Source: JBHPCZ01 sp042573625
GTDB taxonomy: Bacteria > Desulfobacterota > Desulfobacteria > Desulfobacterales > UBA11574
Length of the DNA: 10,943 nucleotides
Reading direction: 5' to 3'
Assembly (NCBI GenBank): GCA_042573625.1
Contig: JBHPCZ010000110.1
Span: 1-10,943, forward strand
This document shows, piece by piece, positions 1-5,764 of the stretch (the first letter of the stretch is position 1; each line of letters begins with the position of its first letter). The notes below the pieces were generated by a model. That model worked only from the letters and a program-made list of their open reading frames with translations. It ran no database searches and was not told the DNA's origin. The position numbers were made by a program, and so were the translations under genes.

Positions 1-1
1 G

Positions 2-223
2 GGAATATCTAGGGTACAAGGCGATCCAGATATCGAGACGATGTGGCCGAATCAATTGAAGCATTTTAGTCCGGATTTAGGGGAATTCTGGGATAGGGCT
101 AAAGAATATTGGGAGGAAACGGTTGCGGTCGGTGTAGGTCAAATCGCCGAACAATCGATAGAAAGAAGTATCGTTTCTTTAAACGGATATCTTAAATCAA
201 AATACGATTCAGATTCGGATTAA
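2..223 (+). CDS. C-terminal part of an unrecognised protein (open at the left edge)
   Basis: The frame is open from the first bases of the window to a TAA, giving about 73 residues. It probably continues a gene that starts outside the window. An internal ATG at base 41 would give 60 residues, but only a weak GAG-type ribosome site precedes it, so a partial gene is more likely. The peptide is rich in Trp, Glu and Lys, has a helix-like stretch (GQIAEQSIERSIVSLNGYLK) and ends in an acidic, Ser-rich tail. I see no membrane segment or known motif and cannot name a family. The region after it is noncoding, so it gives no functional context. Confidence 0.45.
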   Translation, partial: GISRVQGDPDIETMWPNQLKHFSPDLGEFWDRAKEYWEETVAVGVGQIAEQSIERSIVSLNGYLKSKYDSDSD

Positions 224-250
224 CAAAATATTGGGGTAGCATGCCTTTTT

Positions 251-393
251 GGGGTAACGAAATCAGAATCATGAGGTGGTGATGAGAATGAAGGCCGTGA
301 ACCTCTTGAGCTGTCGGCAAAGCCTTTAGCCCGAATATTTCATAAAAATTTTTCACCCTTTAGGCGTTACCAATAAGAAGTCGTTTGGTAACC
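251..393 (+). promoter_or_regulatory. Candidate switch-like leader RNA with two exclusive stems
   Basis: The word GGTAACG (253-259) is complementary to CGTTACC (365-371), which would close an element of about 119 nt. The same 3' strand, extended to GTTACCAA (366-373), pairs perfectly with TTGGTAAC (385-392) around an 11-nt loop. The two pairings cannot coexist, which is the arrangement of a riboswitch aptamer stem and its expression platform. Inside lie AAGGC (291-295) and GCCTT (322-326), which can also pair. A 13-codon mini-reading frame (288-329) sits behind a purine-rich GAGGTGGT at suitable spacing and may be a leader peptide. The element ends about 30 nt before a 34-codon gene. No known riboswitch class fits. 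It could also be a fragment of a larger structured RNA. Confidence 0.3.
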
Positions 394-422
394 TTCTTTA
401 AATAAACGCGGGGTTCATAATT

Positions 423-527
423 ATGTCGAGTGAAATGGATATGGATATTTATATCAAACTCGCTTGCTTAACAGGTGTGGCATATCTGATTTATGTGTTC
501 ATTAAAGATCGATTCGGTAAGAAATGA
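423..527 (+). CDS. 34-residue single-span membrane peptide
   Basis: ATG to TGA gives 34 residues: an acidic, Met-rich start (MSSEMDMD), one hydrophobic span of about 17-19 residues (roughly residues 9-27, containing LACLTGVAYLIYVF), and a basic tail (KDRFGKK). By the positive-inside rule the C-terminus should be cytoplasmic. This acidic-hydrophobic-basic layout is typical of small bacterial membrane proteins. A CGGGG stretch about 8 nt before the start is a poor but possible ribosome site. It lies just after the switch-like leader, which is why I think it may be real. I do not recognise a family, and a chance reading frame cannot be excluded. Confidence 0.4.
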   Translation: MSSEMDMDIYIKLACLTGVAYLIYVFIKDRFGKK

Positions 528-704
528 GTGAAAAGATGCATAAAAAGGATACTTGAATAAAAGATTAGGGGTATTGTTGGCGGCTTACATCTTTTTTTAA
601 TAAAGTCCGCGGCGCCCCTGAATACCTCGCAAATGAACGCATCCGCCGTGTGATATATCCGGGCGATCTAATCCATGTAAATCAATTCTCGAAAGGAGAC
701 AATT

Positions 705-1214
705 ATGAAGAAATGGTTCTGGGTTTTAGTGATACTCGGGGCCCTGCTGCCTGGGCCAACAACCTCGACGGCGGCTGAAGTCTATGGAATAGAGATTTTT
801 GATTATGGAATATATACCGCTGCAGTAAAAAAGGAGATAAAAGATAAAAACCTTGTTGGAGGAGGGTTTAGCAAAATAAAACAAATTCGGTTCATAGAAA
901 GGACAACCCAAATCCCGGCAACCCAAAATCTCACATTTGGATTTCAATATCTAATAAAGGGGCGCCCTCAGGGTGATGAAATAAAAATACGCAAGACAAC
1001 TATTTTCCCGAGCGCAGGACTCAAAAACCCAAAGACAGGAAAAACAGGCTATAAAAATGAAGTAGATTTAACAGCAAAAATTGGTGAGAAAGTATGTGAA
1101 GGATATAGATTTGATGAGGAATGGGAAATGGTACCGGGGAGTTGGACGATTCAGCTCTGGTATAAGGATAGAAAGCTGGCTGAAGAAAACTTTAACGTTT
1201 ACGTACCCCAATAA
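705..1214 (+). CDS. Secreted DUF3859-type protein
   Basis: A 169-residue protein. Residues 1-24 form a signal peptide: MKKW, a hydrophobic core WVLVILGALLPG, and a small-residue region ending near STAA, so export to the periplasm is expected. The mature part begins VYGIEIFDYGIYTAAVK and ends with PGSWTIQLWYKDRKLAEENF, two stretches that resemble the DUF3859 family, whose function is unknown. One Cys remains in the mature part. The start is well supported by AAAGGAG (692-698), seven bases before the ATG. The downstream gene on the same strand begins 46 nt later, so the two may be co-transcribed. The family call is from memory of its pattern and no biochemical role can be given. Confidence 0.7.
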   Translation: MKKWFWVLVILGALLPGPTTSTAAEVYGIEIFDYGIYTAAVKKEIKDKNLVGGGFSKIKQIRFIERTTQIPATQNLTFGFQYLIKGRPQGDEIKIRKTTIFPSAGLKNPKTGKTGYKNEVDLTAKIGEKVCEGYRFDEEWEMVPGSWTIQLWYKDRKLAEENFNVYVPQ

Positions 1215-1260
1215 CGTGTTGAAACGAGGTGTAAAATAGAAGATCATAGAAAATATCAAA

Positions 1261-2271
1261 GTGACGTTAAGTGAACTTTTCAACATATTAGATCTAGATA
1301 AAAATGGCGAACTTACCAGATCAGAACTCCATGAATCCGCTCGACGCATGGGATGGCACTGGCATGAAGCGCCGATTTTAGCAGTGCTCGACCTTCTTAC
1401 CGTATTGGAACCGATCTCCCGGGACAACTTTATTATTTATATGTCTCAAATTGTCGAAGACCCCCATGGCCCGTTTGGCAAAGTACTGCTCAATTCCCCC
1501 CATTTTTTACCTGCTGATCCTTCAAGACGAACCGGTGTTTCAAAACAAAAAACAGCCGAAGCTCATAACAGGTTAAAAGCAAACGACAATACATATAGTG
1601 ATACTATTTCACTTTTAAAAGAAATATCCAACCCGGATGTTGCCAAGCGCCACCAGGACTTTCTGGAGAATCTGAATGACGTAGAACTTAAAATCCCAAC
1701 GGATAAGGTGGCCGTGTTGATCATCGATCCTCAACGATCCTTTACAAAGGGAACCTGGATGAAATCCATCGGTTCAAAAGCCGAACTTGAAGTTAAACCG
1801 ATTCAATTGGCATTTGAGAGATGTGCGCGGTTTTTAAATGCAAACTACGGGTTCATTGAAACGATGTTTACCCGATGCCCGTTTCCTTCCGAAAGTTATG
1901 ACTGGGACGATGTATTCACCGGAATAATCGATCCTCAACAGCTTTACTTTGTTAAGCCCGGAAACAGTGTATTATTCCCGAACACAAACGGTTTCCGCGA
2001 GTGGGTCGAAAACTTTATCAATGAGGATAAGAAAATATTGGTGATCGGGGGATGTACTTTAAACAGCTGCGTTCGGGTATCTTCAATCGAGACACAAAAA
2101 CAATTCCAAGCTCGCCAGCTTCAAATTGTTGTGGATTTAAGCTTGTGTGGCGCGCGGACCAGTAGCTTCATACCGTCTTCATCGCATGGAGGTATGTCCG
2201 CTGTTGAATCTGCTGTCCGGGAAATGATCGATGCAGGGGTACAGGCCACCCCATGTGTCCGGTGGATATGA
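1261..2271 (+). CDS. EF-hand / isochorismatase-fold cysteine hydrolase fusion
   Basis: A 336-residue protein. Residues 11-22 (DLDKNGELTRSE) are a canonical EF-hand loop with ligands at positions 1, 3, 5, 7, 9 and 12, so calcium binding is likely. A degenerate second hand may follow near residues 45-62. After a linker of roughly 85 residues, residues 147-336 form an isochorismatase-like hydrolase. The Asp-Lys-Cys triad reads as D156 (LIIDPQRSF), K232 (YFVKPGNS) and C270 (GGCTLNSCVRVS). This superfamily cleaves amide, imide or vinyl-ether bonds; the substrate here is unknown. No signal peptide is seen, so the protein is cytoplasmic. The GTG start is chosen because an in-frame TAG lies 24 nt upstream and the next ATG would cut into the EF-hand region. 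The ribosome site is weak. Confidence 0.8.
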   Translation: MTLSELFNILDLDKNGELTRSELHESARRMGWHWHEAPILAVLDLLTVLEPISRDNFIIYMSQIVEDPHGPFGKVLLNSPHFLPADPSRRTGVSKQKTAEAHNRLKANDNTYSDTISLLKEISNPDVAKRHQDFLENLNDVELKIPTDKVAVLIIDPQRSFTKGTWMKSIGSKAELEVKPIQLAFERCARFLNANYGFIETMFTRCPFPSESYDWDDVFTGIIDPQQLYFVKPGNSVLFPNTNGFREWVENFINEDKKILVIGGCTLNSCVRVSSIETQKQFQARQLQIVVDLSLCGARTSSFIPSSSHGGMSAVESAVREMIDAGVQATPCVRWI

Positions 2272-2377
2272 GACCTGAATCTTGTATGAAAATTGATGAT
2301 AATCTTTAAACTACTTAATTGAAGCGGGTTTAAACAAAATCATAGAATCATACATTTTACCCCAATGGTAAATCGGA

Positions 2378-2398
2378 TGATGATCTTTTTTATCATCA
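2378..2398 (+). terminator. Hairpin downstream of the hydrolase gene, possible terminator
   Basis: TGATGAT and ATCATCA form a perfect 7-bp stem around a seven-base loop that holds a T6 run. It starts about 107 nt after the hydrolase stop. The T run is in the loop rather than after the stem, and the stem is AT-rich, so it does not fit the standard intrinsic terminator well. It could instead help end transcription together with the GC-rich fold that follows, or act as an mRNA 3' end stabiliser. Confidence 0.25.
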
Positions 2399-2410
2399 AT
2401 TTTCACCCTA

Positions 2411-2558
2411 AAGGGCGAGCCGGAGGCTTCCATTGACTTCGGCATAACGCCTACGGCGTCTGCGTTATTAAGGGCTCGCAATAGTTTACTATGGCTTGAC
2501 TTCGGCTGAGCTCCCTTCGGTCTGAACTCAGGGTCGAAGACAGTCGATGCCCGCCCTT
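2411..2558. repeat. Compound inverted-repeat element (~150 bp)
   Basis: Outer arms AAGGGCG (2411-2417) and CGCCCTT (2552-2558) enclose two hairpin units. The first has ATAACGC (2444-2450) pairing with GCGTTAT (2462-2468), flanked by GCGAGCC (2415-2421) and GGCTCGC (2473-2479). The second has CTTCG (2500-2504) and CTGAG (2506-2510) pairing with CTCAG (2526-2530) and CGAAG (2534-2538). Each unit is entered by the same 11-base word TTGACTTCGGC (2433-2443 and 2496-2506). The block is GC-rich between AT-rich flanks. It looks like a nonautonomous palindromic repeat or a structured RNA. No transposase or target-site duplication was recognised. Confidence 0.55.
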
Positions 2559-2916
2559 AAATGCCTTGCATATGAAAGCCTCTGACTCGTCCAAAATTCA
2601 GGTGAGATGTCGGCTTGCGAGAACGCGGAGCCGAACGACCCTCAGTCATCAAAGAGATATTGTTTTGTAGTTGCTAAAAAAGGGCTATGATTCAATCGGA
2701 CAATTTTAAATTTTCCTTGAGCCATAGATATCCATTACATATCAAAAAATCCGTTATCAGTGATTCCTGTCCAACTATAACCTTATGGGTTTCGGTTCGT
2801 ATCCCACTTATAACCACGGCACTTTACGCAAAATACTCTTGCTTGTCAGATGGTTCCCTCTATGCTACAATTTTTTCAAAACAAGTAAAAAAATTCCGGA
2901 AGGGTCAGGATCTGAA

Positions 2917-4377
2917 ATGGCTATATTTTTTGGAAAAATCTACCTCACTATTCGGCAGAAGGTTGTCCTTGGATTCATCCTGTCTATAATCGCTGTGCTG
3001 ATACTCGGCATCGTCGCATACCGAAATCTTTTGAGAATTGAAAAGAAATTAACATTTGTGGTTATCGGCCATGAACTCCACGACGACCTGCTTGAGGTGC
3101 GGCGTTACGAGAAAAATTATCTGCTCTATAACGGTCGGGAGAATTACGAGGCGGCCGTGTTCAACCTCGAGAAAGCCAAAAACGTCTCTCTGGCCATTCA
3201 ATCCGATTTTAAAGGCCTCGAGGGCGCCACCTATCTGGCGGAACTTCGGAGCGAAATAGATAGTTACGAAAAAATGTTAAAAGAGTTGCTGGCCTTAAGC
3301 GAGAGTGAAAGCCTCAACAAACTTAAGAGAGACGAGATTGAAAAACATCTCAGGGAAACGGGGAAGAACCTCGTTGATCTCTCCCTTAAACTGGCTGAAT
3401 TCGAGCACTCCCGTATCAAACAGATCCTTCAAGTTCTCAAAAGAGATCTCGGGTATCTGTCCCTGATTTTTCTTATTTTGGGGATCTTTCTCACCATGCT
3501 GGTCACCCGAAAAATTGTTAGACCCCTTAGTGTCATTGAAAAAACGACCAATAGAATCGCACAGGGCGATTTTAACCCCTTACCCGTGGTTCAGACCAAG
3601 GATGAAACCCAATCCGTGGTCGAGGCCTTTAATAAAATGATCGCCGAGCTGGAAAAACGCCAGGAACAGCTCGTTCAGGCACAGAAGCTCTCTTCTCTCG
3701 GCATTCTGACCTCCGGGATCGCCCACCAGCTCAACAACCCGCTGAACAATATTTCCACTTCCTGTCAGATCCTTTTAGAAGAAATTCATGACGGAGATAA
3801 AGCGCATGTTAACAGGCTTCTCGCCAATATAGATCAGGAAGTCGATAGGTCCAGAGACATTGTCAAGGGGCTGCTCGATTTCTCTCGTGAACGCGAATTT
3901 CAGCTCAACTGGGTCAACCTGGAAAACCTTGTCCTTCGCATAATACAACTCGTTTCCAGTCAGCTGCCTTCGGGCGTGGAGATCACCAGCGATATCCCGG
4001 AAGATCTGGATGTTTACCTGGATGTTCAGAAATTCCAGGAAGTTTTTCTCAATCTTATTTTGAATGCTATTCAGTCGATGCCTGAGGGTCACGGGTGTGT
4101 TAACATTGGTGCCAGGAGAAACAATCAGAATATCGAAATTACGATAGAGGATAACGGCTGCGGCATACCTTCCGAAAATCTGCCTTACATTTTCGATCCA
4201 TTCTTTTCCACCAAGGAAGTAGGCTATGGAACCGGTCTGGGATTGTCCGTCGCGCACGGCATTGTTGAACTGCATGGGGGTACGATAACCGTAAAAAGTC
4301 GCGTGGGAGAGGGTACCGGTTTTACGATAAACATCCCACTGAGCAATGAACCCCATCCTGAAGAAGGTGGCGTATGA
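2917..4377 (+). CDS. Membrane sensor histidine kinase with HAMP domain
   Basis: A 486-residue kinase. TM1 is at about residues 16-36 and TM2 at about 180-197. Between them lies a mostly helical periplasmic sensor of about 140 residues that I cannot assign. HAMP follows (about 198-250), then the phosphoacceptor domain with H270 (IAHQLNNPL) and the ATPase domain: N379/N383, G1 box D412-NGCG, F box FDPFFSTK and G2 box GTGLGLS (438-444). The H-box carries Gln where most relatives have Glu after the His. The frame is open back to 2785, but the ATG at 2917 is preferred because AGGA lies six bases upstream and TM1 then sits at the expected place. The stop overlaps the regulator start (ATGA), so the two are translationally coupled and the regulator is the likely partner. 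Confidence 0.9.
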   Translation: MAIFFGKIYLTIRQKVVLGFILSIIAVLILGIVAYRNLLRIEKKLTFVVIGHELHDDLLEVRRYEKNYLLYNGRENYEAAVFNLEKAKNVSLAIQSDFKGLEGATYLAELRSEIDSYEKMLKELLALSESESLNKLKRDEIEKHLRETGKNLVDLSLKLAEFEHSRIKQILQVLKRDLGYLSLIFLILGIFLTMLVTRKIVRPLSVIEKTTNRIAQGDFNPLPVVQTKDETQSVVEAFNKMIAELEKRQEQLVQAQKLSSLGILTSGIAHQLNNPLNNISTSCQILLEEIHDGDKAHVNRLLANIDQEVDRSRDIVKGLLDFSREREFQLNWVNLENLVLRIIQLVSSQLPSGVEITSDIPEDLDVYLDVQKFQEVFLNLILNAIQSMPEGHGCVNIGARRNNQNIEITIEDNGCGIPSENLPYIFDPFFSTKEVGYGTGLGLSVAHGIVELHGGTITVKSRVGEGTGFTINIPLSNEPHPEEGGV

Positions 4378-5741
4378 AGAAGGGAAAAATTCTTGTTGTA
4401 GATGATGAGCGAATTGCAAGGGAAAACCTGGAACACGTTCTGAAAAAAGAAGGTTACGAGGTCTTCTCTGTGGACAGCGGGGTCAATGCTTTAAAAAAAC
4501 TGGAAAACACAGAATTTGACCTGGTTTTAACGGATCTAAAAATGAAGCTGGTGGACGGCATGGAGGTTCTGGCCAGGACCAAGGAACGACACCCGGACAC
4601 GGAAGTGATTATGATTACAGCTTACGCAACCGTCAACACAGCGATCAAAGCCATGCAAAAAGGCGCTTACCACTACATCCCCAAACCGTATAAGGTTGAT
4701 GAGGCCCGGATGATTGTCAAAAGGGCGCTGGAAAAAAAACAACTCAAAGATGAACTGAGGGATCTCAGGCAGTATTGTAAAGAAAAGTCGGAATCATCAA
4801 TGATCATCGGTAAAAGCCGAAAGATGCATGAACTCGTTAAGATGGCGGATCAGATCGCACCGACAGACTGCAGCGTTCTTATTTTTGGTGAAACCGGCAC
4901 CGGCAAGGAGTTGATTGCCCGCGCGATTCATCTTCAGAGCAATCGCAAAAAAGAGCGTTTTCTCGCCTTCAACTGCGGCGCCTTCACGGAAGATCTGATC
5001 GCCAATGAGCTTTTTGGGCATGAAAAGGATGCCTTCACCGGTGCGACCTCGACAAAAATCGGATTGCTCGAGGCAGCTACCAGCGGCACCGTTTTTCTTG
5101 ATGAAATTGGCGACATGCCCTCATCCATGCAAATTAAACTGCTGCGGGTGATTGAGGAAAAATCGCTGCTTCGTGTCGGTGGTACCCAGCCCGTCGCCGT
5201 TGATATTCGTCTTGTTGCGGCGACCAACAAGGATTTGGAAAAGGAAGTTACCGCCGGAAGATTCCGTAAGGATCTGTTCTACCGGCTCAATGTGATCCGT
5301 CTGAATATTCCTCCCCTTGCTGAACGAAAAGATGATATCCCGCTGCTGATTCACCATTTTCTCAGAAAATACGCCACGGCCCAGGGAAAACAAATCGACG
5401 GTATCTCGGACGAGGCATTCGAAACCCTGATAAACTATGAATTTCCGGGCAATGTACGCGAGCTGGAAAATCTTGTTGAAAGGGGGGTGGCACTCTGCAA
5501 CGGGCAGATGGTTCTCGCCGAGCATTTGCCTCCGGAGCTCGAAACATTGTCCTTTAAGGTATCCCGGCATCCCGACCGCCGCTTTCCTACCTTGGAAGAA
5601 AACGAGCGGGAATATATCCAGTGGGTCCTCAAGAGTGTTAATGGCAACAAGAGCGCTGCGGCTGACGTTCTGGGCATCGACCGGGTGTCACTCTGGCGTA
5701 AGCTCAAACGCTGGGGGGAGGCGGAGAACACCGGGAATTGA
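4374..5741 (+). CDS. NtrC-family sigma-54-dependent response regulator
   Basis: A 455-residue protein with three domains. The receiver (about 5-120) has acidic pocket D10/D11, phosphoacceptor D54, T82 and K104. The AAA+ domain (about 143-370) has Walker A GETGTGKE (172-179), Walker B with D243/E244, arginines R298/R304 and FPGNVRELEN (357-366). A Fis-type helix-turn-helix follows (about 423-447, NKSAAADVLGIDRVSLWRKL). It should hydrolyse ATP to open sigma-54 promoters after phosphorylation by the overlapping kinase. The sigma-54 contact loop reads DAFTGA (219-224) instead of GAFTGA. AAGGTGG before the ATG is a good ribosome site. Likely targets include the sigma-54 elements near 9250 and 9640, but that is inference. 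Confidence 0.93.
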   Translation: MKKGKILVVDDERIARENLEHVLKKEGYEVFSVDSGVNALKKLENTEFDLVLTDLKMKLVDGMEVLARTKERHPDTEVIMITAYATVNTAIKAMQKGAYHYIPKPYKVDEARMIVKRALEKKQLKDELRDLRQYCKEKSESSMIIGKSRKMHELVKMADQIAPTDCSVLIFGETGTGKELIARAIHLQSNRKKERFLAFNCGAFTEDLIANELFGHEKDAFTGATSTKIGLLEAATSGTVFLDEIGDMPSSMQIKLLRVIEEKSLLRVGGTQPVAVDIRLVAATNKDLEKEVTAGRFRKDLFYRLNVIRLNIPPLAERKDDIPLLIHHFLRKYATAQGKQIDGISDEAFETLINYEFPGNVRELENLVERGVALCNGQMVLAEHLPPELETLSFKVSRHPDRRFPTLEENEREYIQWVLKSVNGNKSAAADVLGIDRVSLWRKLKRWGEAENTGN

Positions 5742-5764
5742 GTTGACGATAAAACGTCTTTGGA

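Larger units (their letters stand above)
2272..2916. other. 645-bp noncoding region before the kinase operon
   Basis: It holds a 7-bp hairpin, a large compound inverted-repeat element (both listed separately) and then AT-rich sequence up to the kinase. A 32-codon reading frame after the repeat has no ribosome site and an Arg/Ser/Thr-rich translation, so I do not call it. A weak sigma-70-like pair, TTGAGC (2717-2722) and TATCAA (2740-2745), matches 4 of 6 in each box and is only a suggestion for the kinase promoter. No convincing sigma-54 site is visible. Confidence 0.5.

Noticed and set aside
291..340. Possible cyclic-di-GMP (GEMM) or glycine riboswitch, suggested by GGCAAAGCC
   Set aside because: The remaining conserved parts (GCAAACC, tetraloop hairpin and receptor, or the glycine-class core) are absent; only a family-free structured RNA can be proposed.
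553..600. TTG-started 15-residue hydrophobic frame (NKRLGVLLAAYIFF) ending in a T7 run
   Set aside because: Looks like the start of a signal peptide, but it stops at once. A frameshift at the T run extends it only into unrecognisable sequence, so neither a gene nor programmed frameshifting can be supported.
2492..2506. TGG-N10-GC match resembling a sigma-54 promoter
   Set aside because: The spacing fits but the -12 box is CGGC rather than TTGC, and the match is part of the palindromic element.
2586..2601. 16-base exact match CTCGTCCAAAATTCAG to 10382-10397
   Set aside because: Flanks do not align and the second copy is ordinary coding sequence of the PEP enzyme; probably chance, though somewhat unlikely in a window of this size.
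2785..2916. 44-codon upstream extension of the histidine kinase
   Set aside because: Its Met has no ribosome site, whereas the ATG at 2917 has AGGA six bases upstream and puts TM1 at the usual place.
3775..4419. 214-codon minus-strand frame across the kinase gene
   Set aside because: Shadow of the kinase coding sequence; no family resemblance, while the plus-strand protein has every kinase motif.
5745..5758. GACG-N6-CGTC hairpin between the convergent regulator and REC-Lon genes
   Set aside because: Only four base pairs and no T run; too weak to call a bidirectional terminator.
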